The notes: generated by a model from the letters alone, not told the origin. 51,054 bases of DNA from Lysobacterales bacterium (GCA_014338185.1 QUBV01000016.1:1-51054), one strand, 5' to 3'; shown: positions 1 to 9,020, numbered from the stretch's first letter. Program-made: numbers and translations.

Positions 1-38
1 AAGCCGATGATCTGTTCTTCGGTGAACCGCTTCTTCAT
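1..38 (-). CDS. IS3-family transposase OrfA, N-terminal fragment cut by the window edge
   Basis: Only the first 12 to 13 codons are present. They read MKKRFTEEQIIG, the start of the helix-turn-helix OrfA protein of IS3-type elements, which recognises the element's ends and is usually joined to OrfB by programmed frameshifting. The ATG is at 38, about 68 bases inside the element's end, the usual spacing. The family is clear from the N-terminal motif; the subgroup is not. Confidence 0.75.
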   Translation of the reverse strand, partial: MKKRFTEEQIIG

Positions 39-106
39 GTCCGCCCTCGCTGGGTTGGCGGACTCTACTGAAGTCGGACTGGCACTGAAAACGGGGGGGC
101 AGGTCA
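1..106 (-). mobile_element. IS3-family insertion sequence, one end only
   Basis: The outer end of an insertion sequence enters from the left edge. On the minus strand its terminus starts at 106 with TGACCTGCCCCCC, the TG start and C-rich inverted-repeat character common in IS3-family elements. It is followed about 70 bases later by the start codon of an orfA-like transposase gene. The rest of the element, its other end and the target duplication lie outside the window, so completeness cannot be judged. It interrupts a secreted-protein gene whose frame is open up to the boundary. Confidence 0.75.
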
Positions 107-369
107 CCCGGGCTGTCGTAATTGCCGTTGCAGAACCCAGCTTGGGTCTGCTCACCGAAACAGGTGTTCACGATCAACGGGGTGTCAGGCAGGTACGGCC
201 AGATGAGCGGTGAAGCGCAGGTCTGTGCAATGACCTGTGTGCCGGCGCATACGCATGTCATTGCGAGCATGGATTGCGCAAGGCGCAAGCGCGCGAAAAG
301 TGAGTGCTGGCGCGCGCTGGATGCGTGGCTGATGATTGACTGAGACGAGGCTTGAGACGACGTAGACAT
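107..369 (-). pseudogene. Secreted protein gene, 5' part, interrupted by the IS element
   Basis: An ATG at 369, preceded by GAGAGG at good ribosome-binding distance, opens a frame that stays open for 87 codons to the IS boundary. The product has a long Ser-rich N-region with several Arg, then a hydrophobic stretch (about residues 30-48) ending in VIAQ, which looks like a signal peptide. The exported part begins TCASPLIWPY and contains NTCFGEQ and FCNGNYDSPG, a Cys/Asn/Gly style seen in xanthomonad secreted proteins with N-terminal Cys-paired modules. The remainder of the gene should lie beyond the element. I do not recognise a named family. The gene is presumably inactive unless a hybrid product is made. 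Confidence 0.55.
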
Positions 370-767
370 GGCAGACCTCTCGGTCGTGCGCGACGTGTCA
401 ATTGCTGGCTGGTTATCAGATCCTCATTGGAAGCGTCTCCATCAAGACCACGAAGTCGGCCTGGTGGATTGCTTGTCGTAGTCATGTTCGGACGATTGGA
501 TGATGCATCGATATCGCCGGCGAACGCCGCGCACGCTGATACAGGTCAAGTTTGGGTGCAAGGTGTCGCCACCCGTAAGCTGAACGCACAAATGCTGCAT
601 TTGCACACGCCCAAACTCCCGGGACGGGTGCGCTGGCCGCGATGCAGGCCGATATGCACCGCGATGGCATCGGCGCGCACGTGCACTTATGGGCTGGATC
701 GGGCGGGTGGGGAGCCTCGGGCGCCATCCTCGCCGGCCCGGAGGCGGCGGATGACCAGCCGACCGGC
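370..767. other. Intergenic stretch without a supported gene
   Basis: About 400 bases lie between the start of the IS-broken secreted-protein gene and the end of cysNC. Short frames on both strands show no recognisable protein and no ribosome-binding site. A perfect TTGACA is present on the minus strand about 30 bases upstream of the ATG at 369, but no convincing -10 follows at normal spacing. Bases 370-620 look less GC-rich than the flanking genes. I see no tRNA or terminator hairpin. Confidence 0.5.
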
Positions 768-2642
768 TCAGCCTGCCGCGCGCACGATGCCGCGCTGGAC
801 CAGCGCGGTGACGATGGCGTGGGCGGCTTCTTCGGGCGACTGCGCGGTGGTATCGATGCGCAGTTCCGGGGTGGAGGGGGCTTCGTAGGGCGAGTCGATG
901 CCGGTGAAGTTCTTGAGCTCGCCGCGGCGGGCCTTGCGGTACAGGCCCTTGGGGTCGCGCGCCTCGACCACCGCGAGCGGGGTGTCGACGAAGACCTCGA
1001 TGAACTCGTCGCCCTCGACCATGCTGCGCGCGAGTGCGCGCTCGGAGCGGAATGGCGAGATGAAGGCGGTGAGCACGATGAGGCCGGCGTCGACCATCAG
1101 CCGCGCGACTTCACCCACGCGGCGGATGTTCTCGACGCGGTCGGCGTCGGTGAAGCCGAGGTCCTTGCTCAGGCCATGGCGCACGTTGTCGCCGTCGAGC
1201 AGGTAGGTGCGCGCGCCCAGCGCATGCAGTTCGCGCTCGACGATGTTGGCGATGGTCGACTTGCCGCTGCCGGAGAGGCCGGTGAACCACAGCACCGCGG
1301 GGCGGTGGCCGTTCTGGCGCACGCGCGCCTGCTTGTCGATGTCGACCGCCTGCCAGTGGATGTTGTGCGAGCGGCGCAGCGCGAAATGGATGAGGCCGGC
1401 ACCGACCGTGCGGTTGCTGTAGCGGTCGATGACGATGAAGCCGCCCATGTCACGGTTGTCGGCGTAGGGATCGAAGGCGACCGGCCGGTCGAGCGCCAGG
1501 TTGACGACGCCGATGCCGTTGAGCTCGAGCGTGCGCGCGGCGAGCTTGTCGAAGCTGTTGACGTCGATGGCGTACTTGGGTGCCGCGAATGACGCTCCGA
1601 CCGTGGTGGCGGCAAGCTTCACCAGATACGGGCGTCCCGGCAGCATCGGCGCCTCGTCCATCCAGATCAGCGTGGTCTCGAACTGGTCGGACACCGCGGC
1701 CGGGTCGGTGGCCGCGCACAGCACGTCGCCGCGGCTGGCGTCGACTTCGTCGGCGAGCGTGAGCATGACCGACTCGCCGCTGCCGGCCTGCACCGCATCG
1801 CCGTCGAAGCCGACGATGCGCGCGACCGTGGTCTGGCGCCCCGATGGCAGCACCCGGACCGAGTCGCCCGGGCGCACGCTGCCGCCGAGGATGCGGCCGG
1901 CGTAGCCGCGGAAGTCGAGATCGGGCCGGCACACCCACTGCACCGGCAGGCGCAGCGGTGCGTCGCCGGCGCCCGCGCTTGCATCGACCTGTTCCAGGTG
2001 CTGCAGCAGGCTCGGGCCCGCATACCAGGGCGTGTGCGCACTCGGTGCGGCGATGTTGTCGCCGTGCAGCGCGCTCAGTGGAATCGCGGTGATCGTGTCG
2101 AACTGCAGGTGCCCGGCGAACTGGCGATAGTCGCTCACGATCGTCTCGAAGCGCTCGCGTGACCAGTCGACGAGGTCGAGCTTGTTGATCGCGAGCACCA
2201 CCTGGCGGATGCCGAGCAGCGACACGATGTGGCTGTGCCGGCGGGTCTGGGTCAGCACGCCCTTGCGCGCATCGACGAGGATCACCGCGAGCTGCGCGGT
2301 GGATGCGCCGGTGACCATGTTGCGGGTGTATTGCTCGTGGCCGGGCGTGTCGGCGACGATGAACTTGCGCCGCGCGGTGGCGAAGAAGCGGTAGGCCACG
2401 TCGATCGTGATGCCCTGTTCGCGTTCGGCCGACAGGCCGTCGACGAGCAGGGCGAAGTCGAGCTGGTCGCCCTGGGTGCCGAAGCGGCGCGACTCGTCGG
2501 CGAGCGCGGCGAGCTGGTCGTCGGGCAGGGCGTGGGCCGCGTGCAGCAGGCGACCGATCAGGGTGCTCTTGCCGTCGTCGACGCTGCCGCAGGTGATGAA
2601 GCGCAGCAGGTCCTTGTCGTGGCTTGCGACGGGCGCGTGCAT
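768..2642 (-). CDS. cysNC: Bifunctional sulfate adenylyltransferase subunit 1 / APS kinase
   Basis: CysN is the GTPase that drives ATP sulfurylase (with CysD) to make adenosine 5'-phosphosulfate; the fused CysC domain phosphorylates it to PAPS. The 624-residue protein has an N-terminal elongation-factor-type GTPase with GSVDDGKST (19-27), DTPGHEQ and NKLDL, then beta-barrel domains. The C-terminal APS kinase (from about 450) has a second P-loop GLSGSGKS (455-462) and the FISPFR active-site serine motif. The start overlaps the cysD stop by one base (TGATG), implying translational coupling. Both catalytic halves look complete. The reductase genes of the pathway are not in the window. Confidence 0.97.
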   Translation of the reverse strand: MHAPVASHDKDLLRFITCGSVDDGKSTLIGRLLHAAHALPDDQLAALADESRRFGTQGDQLDFALLVDGLSAEREQGITIDVAYRFFATARRKFIVADTPGHEQYTRNMVTGASTAQLAVILVDARKGVLTQTRRHSHIVSLLGIRQVVLAINKLDLVDWSRERFETIVSDYRQFAGHLQFDTITAIPLSALHGDNIAAPSAHTPWYAGPSLLQHLEQVDASAGAGDAPLRLPVQWVCRPDLDFRGYAGRILGGSVRPGDSVRVLPSGRQTTVARIVGFDGDAVQAGSGESVMLTLADEVDASRGDVLCAATDPAAVSDQFETTLIWMDEAPMLPGRPYLVKLAATTVGASFAAPKYAIDVNSFDKLAARTLELNGIGVVNLALDRPVAFDPYADNRDMGGFIVIDRYSNRTVGAGLIHFALRRSHNIHWQAVDIDKQARVRQNGHRPAVLWFTGLSGSGKSTIANIVERELHALGARTYLLDGDNVRHGLSKDLGFTDADRVENIRRVGEVARLMVDAGLIVLTAFISPFRSERALARSMVEGDEFIEVFVDTPLAVVEARDPKGLYRKARRGELKNFTGIDSPYEAPSTPELRIDTTAQSPEEAAHAIVTALVQRGIVRAAG

Positions 2643-3544
2643 CAGAAATAGCCCTCGGTCTTCTTGCGCTCCATCGAGGCGCCGCCATCACGGTCGATGA
2701 TGCGGCCCTGCCGCTCGCTGCTGTGGGACTGCTCCATCTCGGCGATGATCGCGTCGAGCGTATCGGCGTGCGATTCGATGGCGCCGGTGAGCGGATAGCA
2801 GCCGAGCGTGCGGAAGCGCACGCGGCGCAGTTGCGCCGATTCGCCCGCGCGCAGTGGCAGGCGCTCGTCGTCGACCATGATGAGCGCGCCGTCGCGCTCG
2901 ACCACGGGGCGCTCGGCGGCGAAGTACAGCGGCACCACCTCGATGCGCTCGGCGCGGATGTAGTGCCACACGTCGAGCTCGGTCCAGTTCGACAGCGGGA
3001 ACACGCGGATGCTTTCGCCGGGATGCTTGCGCGTGTTGTACAGGCGCCACAGCTCGGGCCGCTGCTGCTTGGGGTCCCAGTGGTGCTGGCCGTTGCGGAA
3101 CGAGAACACGCGTTCCTTGGCGCGGGATTTCTCCTCATCGCGGCGTGCGCCGCCGAAGGCGAGGTCGAAGCGATGCTGGTCGAGCGCGAGCTTGAGGCCC
3201 TGGGTCTTCCACAGGTCGGTGTGCATGGCCGAGCCGTGCTCGATCGGATTGATGCCCAGCCGCTGCGCCTCGGGGTTGCGGTACACGATGAGGTCGAACT
3301 GGCCGCTGCGGGCGACGCGCTCGCGCAGCTCGTACATCGCGCGGAACTTCCAGGTGGTGTCCACGTGCAGCAGCGGAAACGGCACGCGCGCGGGGAAGAA
3401 CGCCTTGCGCGCCAGGTGCAGCAGCACCGAGCTGTCCTTGCCGATCGAGTACAGCATGACCGGCCGCTCGGACTCGGCGACCGCCTCACGCAGGATGTCG
3501 ATGCTCTCGGCTTCGAGTTGGCGCAGGTGGTTGGGCGCGCTCAT
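2642..3544 (-). CDS. cysD: Sulfate adenylyltransferase subunit 2
   Basis: CysD is the catalytic subunit of the heterodimeric ATP sulfurylase, joining sulfate and ATP to give APS; CysN supplies energy from GTP. The 300-residue protein has the PP-loop signature SIGKDSS near residue 38 and ends in ERKKTEGYF, the family's characteristic C-terminus. Its length matches the family. It is the first gene of a two-gene operon with cysNC. A TACACT hexamer followed by GCGCGC lies about 30 bases upstream and is the likely -10. Confidence 0.97.
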   Translation of the reverse strand: MSAPNHLRQLEAESIDILREAVAESERPVMLYSIGKDSSVLLHLARKAFFPARVPFPLLHVDTTWKFRAMYELRERVARSGQFDLIVYRNPEAQRLGINPIEHGSAMHTDLWKTQGLKLALDQHRFDLAFGGARRDEEKSRAKERVFSFRNGQHHWDPKQQRPELWRLYNTRKHPGESIRVFPLSNWTELDVWHYIRAERIEVVPLYFAAERPVVERDGALIMVDDERLPLRAGESAQLRRVRFRTLGCYPLTGAIESHADTLDAIIAEMEQSHSSERQGRIIDRDGGASMERKKTEGYF

Positions 3545-3570
3545 CGCAGGGTCGCTGGATCAAAGCGCGC

Positions 3571-3576
3571 AGTGTA
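3571..3576 (-). promoter_or_regulatory. Putative -10 of the cysD-cysNC operon
   Basis: TACACT on the minus strand is followed directly by GCGCGC, 26 bases before the cysD start. No good -35 lies 17 bases upstream. It fits the TAnnnT-plus-GCGC pattern repeated in this window. Rated on pattern and position only. Confidence 0.35.
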
Positions 3577-3799
3577 CGGGCTCGGCGGCGCGCGCGGTCA
3601 TGCCGGCGCAGCATGTGCAAAGAATGCGGCGCCGGCTGGCGCATGCCGCGTCACCGTCGCAGCGATCGCCGGCGGCGCGCAGGCGATCGCGGGTGCAGCG
3701 GCAAGGGCGGCGGATGCCGCCCGCACGGGCCGCGGCCGGCGCCGCGGCTGCGAGCTCGCGCAACCCCGGCCGGGCATCGCGCCGCCGCGCCGCCGGCGC

Positions 3800-4363
3800 T
3801 CAGCGATAGCCGGCGCAGAACGCTGGCGCGTCCTTCGTGATGAGCGCGCAGCCACGCTTGATCTCGTCGATCATGAGCGCGCAGGCGTTGGCCACGTTGC
3901 ACGGCGGGTGCGTGGCGGGCGAGACCTGTTGGCACTGGTCGACATACTGCTCGGCCTTGGCCGCGCCGACTTCGGCCTTGCAGCTGCGCTCGTCGCCGGC
4001 TGCCGGCGTCGCGTCGGCATCGGCCGCGGCGCGCGCGACGCAGGCCGCGTGCGCGGGATCGCATTCCAGCTCGCGGCGCAGTTGCTCCGCGCGCAGGCCG
4101 GTCAGTTCCTCGATGCAGGACGCCTGCGCCGCGGTGGCCCTGGTGGCGTCGCGCTGGCCTTGCGCCTTGAACGCGCACTCCTTGTCGCGGAAGCTGATCC
4201 AGGCGCGCTGCGCATCGCGCAGGCGCGCCTGGTCGGCAGCATCGAGTCGGCCGATGAGCGCCTTGTAGTTGTCGTTGAGCGCACGGTCCGCATCCGAGGC
4301 CGAAGCCGGTGGCATCGACCATGGCAGCACACACCAAAGCAACACCCACCATGCCCGTTTCAT
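3800..4363 (-). CDS. Secreted LprI-like (DUF1311) protein
   Basis: The 187-residue protein starts with a signal peptide (MKRAWWVLLWCVLPW...ASA, cleavage near residue 23). It then has the LprI/DUF1311 pattern LNDNYKALIGRL, followed by ARLRDAQRAWISFRDKEC. That domain occurs in a mycobacterial lysozyme inhibitor and many periplasmic proteins of unknown role. Paired cysteines (EC, SC, ECDPAHAAC, SC, QC, CNVANAC, GC, FC) suggest a disulfide-rich exported protein. GGGAG lies before the ATG. It follows the outer-membrane protein gene by 64 bases on the same strand. A lysozyme-inhibitor role is possible but unproven. Confidence 0.75.
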   Translation of the reverse strand: MKRAWWVLLWCVLPWSMPPASASDADRALNDNYKALIGRLDAADQARLRDAQRAWISFRDKECAFKAQGQRDATRATAAQASCIEELTGLRAEQLRRELECDPAHAACVARAAADADATPAAGDERSCKAEVGAAKAEQYVDQCQQVSPATHPPCNVANACALMIDEIKRGCALITKDAPAFCAGYR

Positions 4364-4427
4364 TGCTCGTTCTCCCTGTCATCCAGCCAGGCACGCCCAG
4401 TCCACCTGGACGGTGCCACCGCTGCGG

Positions 4428-5240
4428 TCAGAAGCGCAAGCGCGCGAACAGCGACGGGCCCTCGAGGCGGATGTCGAAGTCGCCGCCATAGCGGCGCGAT
4501 TCGCGATCCAGGTGGACGCGCTCGCCGCCATACTCGGCACCGATGCCGATGTTCTGCCAGGGGAACCATTCCACGCCCACACGCGTGTCGATGATGTGGC
4601 CGCCCAGCGAGCCGCCGCTCTTGCGCACGCCCATCGCGGTGACGTACACGCGCAGCGCGTCGGAGAAGGCGTGCTTGTAGCCGAGCGAGAGCAGCGGCGC
4701 CGCGGCCGATTCACTCCAGTAGGCACTCGCGTGCACCGGCTGGCCTGCTTCGGTGGCATCGCCCGACAGTCTGAGGTCGGCCTTGTAGTACGCCGCGCCC
4801 AGACCGACTCCGAACACGTCGGTGTCACCGCCGAACCACCAGTGCCAGGCCACGCTGCCCACGCTGAAGCCGAACTTGGAGTCGAGCTCGGCGTCGCCGT
4901 CGAACACGATGTCGTCGTAGGCGAACGCGGCGTTGAGACGACGGCCGCGGCTGCGGTCGAGCGTGTAGTAGTCGAGGGTGAGGCCCTGGCTGCCCAGCGC
5001 GAGGAAGTCGACGCGGAAGCGGCCGATGGTGCTGTGGCCCGCATCGATGTCGACATGGCCGTTGGCGGTGGTGCCGGTCGCCGTGTGGGCATTGACCTCG
5101 AGCGTGGCGTCGGGATAGTAGCCGCCGATCCACACGCTGGTGCGATCCAGCGCCAGGGAGCGTTCGCTCGCGCTGGCGCCGAGGGAGCCGAGTACGAGCG
5201 CGGCAGCCACGGCCGTGCGGAGCGATGTAGCGATGTTCAT
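4428..5240 (-). CDS. Putative outer-membrane beta-barrel protein
   Basis: The start at 5240 is chosen because AAGGAC lies seven bases upstream and a clear signal peptide follows (MNIATSLRTAVAAALVLGSLGASA). The 270-residue protein alternates polar and hydrophobic residues with many aromatics and Gly and ends in FARLRF, a C-terminal Phe strand recognised by the BAM complex. It resembles small xanthomonad barrels of unknown function. The frame continues upstream of this start but loses plausible protein character. No ligand or transport role can be assigned. Confidence 0.7.
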   Translation of the reverse strand: MNIATSLRTAVAAALVLGSLGASASERSLALDRTSVWIGGYYPDATLEVNAHTATGTTANGHVDIDAGHSTIGRFRVDFLALGSQGLTLDYYTLDRSRGRRLNAAFAYDDIVFDGDAELDSKFGFSVGSVAWHWWFGGDTDVFGVGLGAAYYKADLRLSGDATEAGQPVHASAYWSESAAAPLLSLGYKHAFSDALRVYVTAMGVRKSGGSLGGHIIDTRVGVEWFPWQNIGIGAEYGGERVHLDRESRRYGGDFDIRLEGPSLFARLRF

Positions 5241-5333
5241 GGGATGTCCTTGGGAGGGTGTCGCGTGGAAGGAATGCGACTCGATTCTATGCCAAACCCG
5301 CGATCGTGGGCTGATCCCGTGGCCCGGCAGCGC

Positions 5334-5339
5334 TATAGT
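5334..5339 (+). promoter_or_regulatory. Putative -10 for the DUF3011 gene
   Basis: TATAGT is followed by GCGCGCGCC, 42 bases before the ATG at 5381. The hexamer matches TATAAT at five of six positions. There is no recognisable -35 at normal spacing. Confidence 0.4.
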
Positions 5340-5380
5340 GCGCGCGCCGGGGGCAGCGGCTTCGAAGCGTGGAGGATGTG

Positions 5381-6028
5381 ATGGCCACATGCCGGGGTTG
5401 GATCGTTGCAGGTGGAGTCGCGTTGCTGGTGGGCGCGGGCGCTGCGCATGCCGCGCAGGTCGAGTGCCGAAGCCAGGGCTACCACTACAACTACTGCCGC
5501 GTCGATACGCAGGGCGTGGTGCGCATGCTGCAACAGCAGTCGAGCTCGCCCTGCGACCGTGGCCGCAGCTGGGGCTACGATCGCCGCGGCATCTGGGTCG
5601 ATGACGGCTGCTCGGCGGTGTTCGAGTACGGCTACGGCGGTGGCTACGATGGCGCCGCGTCGCGTGGCCGCGGTGACGACGGCGCGCTCGTGGCCGGGGT
5701 GGCCGCACTGGCGATCATCGGCGCGATCGCCAGTTCGCAGCACCACGCCGACCGGCCGCATTACGAGCCCACCGGCCCGCGCGTGCCGGGCTGGGCGATC
5801 GGCAGCTTCAGCGGCAGCGACAGCGAATCGGGCGCCGACATGGGCGTGCGCATCGATCCCGATGGACAGATCGATGGCTACTACGGCCATCGCCAGCTCA
5901 CGGGCCAGTTCGATGGCGACCGCGCCTACCTGGGCGGGCGCGGCTACAGCGCCTATGCCACGCGCGATGGCTTCCGCCTGGTGGCCGACGACGATGGCCG
6001 CATGGTCATCGACTTCTACCGCGACTGA
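5381..6028 (+). CDS. Secreted DUF3011-domain protein
   Basis: The ATG at 5381 is chosen because GGAGG lies six bases upstream; an in-frame GTG at 5369 would put that site inside the gene. The 215-residue protein has a signal peptide ending AAHA. A DUF3011-like Cys module follows (CRSQGYHYNYC, then CDRGRSWGYDRRGIWVDDGC), then a Gly-rich linker, a short hydrophobic segment (ALVAGVAALAIIGAIAS) and a C-terminal region with repeated GYYG/YLGGRGYSAY motifs. DUF3011 proteins are exported and of unknown function. The next gene starts 14 bases downstream, so the two are probably cotranscribed. Confidence 0.7.
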   Translation: MATCRGWIVAGGVALLVGAGAAHAAQVECRSQGYHYNYCRVDTQGVVRMLQQQSSSPCDRGRSWGYDRRGIWVDDGCSAVFEYGYGGGYDGAASRGRGDDGALVAGVAALAIIGAIASSQHHADRPHYEPTGPRVPGWAIGSFSGSDSESGADMGVRIDPDGQIDGYYGHRQLTGQFDGDRAYLGGRGYSAYATRDGFRLVADDDGRMVIDFYRD

Positions 6029-6042
6029 CGAGGAGTAGCGAC

Positions 6043-6927
6043 ATGTTGCGTACCGTCACTTGCGTTGTGCTGTGGATGCTGGCCTGGACGCTGTGCCAGG
6101 CGGCCCCGCCGGCTCCCGCAACCCCGGCCGCGCCGGCGCAGGCCGCGCCTGCCGCGGACAAGCCCGCGGCGCGGCGCGGGCCACGCCTGCCGGTCGATGG
6201 CGTTGCGGCGTTGTCACGCATCGAAGCGCAGCACACCTTGCGCGTGGGCGTGGCGCTCAACGCGCCATGGGTGATGCATGACAAGGATGGGCAGCTGTTC
6301 GGCTATTCGATCGATGTCGCGCGCAAGCTCGCCGCCGACATGGACTGGAAGCTCGAACTCGTGGAGACCTCGTGGCCCGGCCTGTTCGACGACCTGCGCA
6401 CCAACCGCTTCGATGTCGCGATCGCAGGCATCAGCATCACCCCGCAGCGCGCGCGTCGCATCGCCTTCAGCCAGCCCACGGGCGAGTTCGCGGTGTCGTT
6501 GGTGGCCAATCGCGCCAAACTCGGCAGGCAGGGCGTGGCCGGGTTGAAGGCCGATCCGCAACGGCGCATTGCGGTGCACAAGGACACGCTCACCGCGGAA
6601 CTGGCCAAGGCCGCGCTGCCGGCCGCGCAGTGGGTCGAGTTCGATGATGACCACCAGGCGATCGCGGACCTGCGCGACGGCAAGGTCGATGCGCTGGTGG
6701 CCGAAGCGCCCTTGCCCGAACTGCTCGCGCGTGCCTTCCCCAAGCGGCTGCAGGTGTCCGAACAGGGCGTGCTCGCGCGCACCGCGCATGGCATCGCGCT
6801 GCGTCGTGGCGAGACGGCGCTGCGCGACGTGCTCGATGCGTGGGTGGTGCAGGCGCAGGCCAGCGGTTGGCTCAAGGCGCGCGCGGCCCATTGGTTCGAG
6901 CAGTCCGCCTGGCTCGACCAGCTCTGA
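6043..6927 (+). CDS. Periplasmic solute-binding protein, family 3
   Basis: The 294-residue protein has a signal peptide (MLRTVTCVVLWMLAWTLCQA) and an Ala/Pro linker. A family-3 solute-binding fold follows: LRVGVALNAPWVM, GYSIDVARKLAADM, WPGLFDDLRTNRFDVAIAGISITPQRARRIAFSQP. The GISITP-R-AFS block is the family signature. Most members feed ABC transporters for amino acids, but some (PheC type) are enzymes or orphan sensors. No permease or ATPase gene is nearby, so substrate and use are open. GAGGAG precedes the ATG. It is the second gene after the DUF3011 gene. Confidence 0.8.
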   Translation: MLRTVTCVVLWMLAWTLCQAAPPAPATPAAPAQAAPAADKPAARRGPRLPVDGVAALSRIEAQHTLRVGVALNAPWVMHDKDGQLFGYSIDVARKLAADMDWKLELVETSWPGLFDDLRTNRFDVAIAGISITPQRARRIAFSQPTGEFAVSLVANRAKLGRQGVAGLKADPQRRIAVHKDTLTAELAKAALPAAQWVEFDDDHQAIADLRDGKVDALVAEAPLPELLARAFPKRLQVSEQGVLARTAHGIALRRGETALRDVLDAWVVQAQASGWLKARAAHWFEQSAWLDQL

Positions 6928-6995
6928 TCCGGCGCTTGCCGAGCCGGGCACGCGGGCCGGCGCGACGCAGACCTCGCGCGGCGCCGCGGCAGGTG

Positions 6996-8210
6996 TCAGG
7001 GCGCGCGGCGCAAGGCGAGCACCGCATTGAGACCGCCGAACGCGAATGAATTGGACAGTGCGGCCTGCAGCGGGCGCTCGCGCGCGACGTTGGGCACGTA
7101 GTCGAGGTCGCACTCGGGGTCGGGGTCGATGAAGTTCATCGTCGGCGGCAGCACGCCCTCGCGCAGCGCGCCGATCGTGGCCAGCAGCTCGATCGCGCCG
7201 GCCGCGCCGAGCGCATGGCCATGCATCGACTTGGTCGAGGACACGGCCAGCGTGTCCGCATGCGCACCGAACACCTGGCGCAGTGCGCGGGTCTCGGTGG
7301 GGTCGTTGGCGGGCGTGGCGGTGCCGTGGGCGTTGACGTAGCCGACGTCAGCGGGGTCGAGCCGCGCGTCGGCGAGCGCGCGGCTGATCGCCTTGGCGGT
7401 CCAGGTTTGCGACGGAAACACGATGTCGCCGGCATCGGCCGACAGGCCCGCGCCCGCGAACTCGGCGAGGATCGGCGCGCCGCGCGCTTGCGCGCTGTCG
7501 AGCGTTTCCAGCACGAACATCGCCGCGCCCTCGCCGAGCACCATGCCGCGGCGCTGCTTGCAGAACGGCCGGCAGGTGTCGTCGGCCATCACCCGCATCG
7601 CTTCCCATGCGCGCACCACGCCGAGCGTGATGCAGGCCTCGCTGCCACCCGTGAGCGCGGCGCGCGCGGCGCCGCTGCGCACGAGCATGAACGCCTGCGC
7701 GAGCGCGTGGTTGGCCGAGGCGCATGCACTCGAGGTGGCGAAGGCGGCGCCGTGCAGGCCGTGCTCGATGCAGACGTGGCTTGCCGCCGCGTTGGCCATG
7801 AGGCGCACGATCGTGAGCGGATGCAGGCGCGGGTTGTTGTCGCCGTACAGGCGCTTGGAGGCTTCGTCGTGGGTGGTCTCGCCACCCACGCCGGTGCCGA
7901 TGACGACCGCGGTGTCCTCGCCCAGCCCGTCGCGCGCGAAGTCGATGCCCGACTGCGCGACGGCCTCGCGCGCGGCGACCAGCGCGAACTGGCTGAAGCG
8001 GTCGTACTGGATGAGCTTCTTCTCGTCGAAGTGCCGCGCGGGATCGAAGCCGCGCACCTCGGCGGCGATGCCGTAGCGCAGCCCCTCGCGCGGAAAGTTC
8101 TCGATCGGGCCGATGGCGCCGCGGCCTTCGCGCAGGGCGTTCCAGGTGGCGGTGGCGTTGTGGCCGAGCGGCGTGACGGCGCCGATGCCGGTAATGACGA
8201 CGCGGTGCAT
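6996..8210 (-). CDS. Beta-ketoacyl-ACP synthase (KAS II/FabF type)
   Basis: This enzyme condenses an acyl primer with malonyl-ACP. The 404-residue protein keeps the Cys-His-His triad: SSACASANHA (Cys163), NAHGTATPANDPTE (His295) and KSMHGHALGAAG (His332). It also has LGEGAA and the C-terminal SFAFGGLNAVL loop. It sits 11 bases after an acyl carrier protein gene and not in a fab operon, so it is probably a dedicated ketosynthase of a specialised pathway rather than the housekeeping FabF. No ketoreductase, dehydratase, malonyltransferase or ligase lies beside it, so those steps must come from elsewhere. Confidence 0.92.
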   Translation of the reverse strand: MHRVVITGIGAVTPLGHNATATWNALREGRGAIGPIENFPREGLRYGIAAEVRGFDPARHFDEKKLIQYDRFSQFALVAAREAVAQSGIDFARDGLGEDTAVVIGTGVGGETTHDEASKRLYGDNNPRLHPLTIVRLMANAAASHVCIEHGLHGAAFATSSACASANHALAQAFMLVRSGAARAALTGGSEACITLGVVRAWEAMRVMADDTCRPFCKQRRGMVLGEGAAMFVLETLDSAQARGAPILAEFAGAGLSADAGDIVFPSQTWTAKAISRALADARLDPADVGYVNAHGTATPANDPTETRALRQVFGAHADTLAVSSTKSMHGHALGAAGAIELLATIGALREGVLPPTMNFIDPDPECDLDYVPNVARERPLQAALSNSFAFGGLNAVLALRRAP

Positions 8211-8221
8211 GCGCTCAGGCG

Positions 8222-8479
8222 TCAGGCTTGGGGCGCGGCGTTGGCGGCGACGAGCTTCTCGACCGCCTCGACCAGTCCGCTCACCGAGCCGGTGTCGAAG
8301 TTGGCGTCATGATCGGGCAGGCTGATCTTGAAGTGGTCCTCGATCTCGAAAATGATCTGCACCACGTCCAGCGACTGGATTTCCAGGTCCTTGAGCGTGG
8401 CCTGCGGCGTGATCTTGGCGCGATCGATGTTCGCTTCCTTGGCGATGATGTCGAACACGGTGTCCTGTACGCTGCTCAT
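8222..8479 (-). CDS. Acyl carrier protein
   Basis: The start at 8479 (MSSVQDTVFD) has GGAGA about ten bases upstream and gives 85 residues, normal for an ACP. The phosphopantetheine site is Ser36 in DLEIQSLDVVQI, where the usual DSL is QSL. The body is acidic, with EIEDHFKISLPD typical of helix III. It is the first gene of a two-gene unit with the ketosynthase and probably carries the chain built or accepted in this island. It is not the housekeeping acpP, which normally sits between fabG and fabF. Confidence 0.92.
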   Translation of the reverse strand: MSSVQDTVFDIIAKEANIDRAKITPQATLKDLEIQSLDVVQIIFEIEDHFKISLPDHDANFDTGSVSGLVEAVEKLVAANAAPQA

Positions 8480-8602
8480 CGGGTACGTCTCCGGGAAATG
8501 GGTGTGGCTGCAGCGGGACGACCGCCCGATACCGCGCGCATGATCGCCGTGCGCAGGACGATGTTCAAGCACCATGCACGGGTGGATGCGGCCGCGCCGG
8601 CG

Positions 8603-8631
8603 TTCCCAGTGTCACGCAAGGCGTGCATACT
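8603..8631 (+). promoter_or_regulatory. Putative promoter of the SMR-SMR-aminotransferase operon
   Basis: TTCCCA at 8603-8608 and CATACT at 8626-8631 are separated by 17 bases, with GCGGCG following the -10. The predicted transcript starts near 8638, 21 bases before the ATG. The -35 is a four-of-six match. Confidence 0.4.
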
Positions 8632-8658
8632 GCGGCGTCACCCTGCCTCATCGCGCGC

Positions 8659-9018
8659 ATGTCCACGCTCGTAGTCCTGCTCTGGCTGGCCAACATAGTG
8701 CTCGACACTTTCGGGCAGCTTTCCTTCAAGGCCGCCGCGACCGGTCCGGACCTGGGCGAGGGCCTCGCGCGCTGGCGCGCGATGGCGCGTCGGCCGTGGA
8801 TCTGGCTCGGCGTGGCGGCCTACGTGGCCGAGTTCCTGGTGTGGCTCGCGTTCCTGTCGCTGGTGCCACTGTCGCAGGGCGTGCTGCTCGGCTCGATCAA
8901 CATCGTCGCGGTGATGGTTGCCGGACGCATGCTGTTTGCCGAGCATTTCACGCCGCTGCGCACGCTCGGCATCCTGCTGGTGGCGTGCGGCGTGGCCGTG
9001 GTCGGCATCGGAGCCTGA
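8659..9018 (+). CDS. SMR/EamA-type small membrane transporter, subunit A
   Basis: At 119 residues with four predicted transmembrane helices, this has the size of a small multidrug-resistance subunit. Helix 1 is WLANIVLDTFGQLSFKAA, with Asp16 at the position of the proton-coupled Glu14 of EmrE. Helices 2-4 follow (WIWLGVAAYVAEFLVW, LLGSINIVAVMVAG, LGILLVACGVAVVGIGA). It starts at 8659; an upstream in-frame start at 8623 would add a non-hydrophobic tail. The second subunit begins two bases after its stop. Pairs like this form antiparallel heterodimers, for example the ArnE/ArnF lipid-linked aminoarabinose flippase. Context suggests export or flipping of the island's product. Confidence 0.8.
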   Translation: MSTLVVLLWLANIVLDTFGQLSFKAAATGPDLGEGLARWRAMARRPWIWLGVAAYVAEFLVWLAFLSLVPLSQGVLLGSINIVAVMVAGRMLFAEHFTPLRTLGILLVACGVAVVGIGA

Positions 9019-9020
9019 GC

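Noticed and set aside
2624-4594. Long plus-strand frame across cysD and the LprI-like gene
   Set aside because: It is antisense to clear genes and has shadow composition (repeated RARA/VGRAH patterns).
5369-5381. GTG 5369 as start of the DUF3011 protein
   Set aside because: The GGAGG ribosome site at 5371-5375 would then be inside the gene; ATG 5381 fits.
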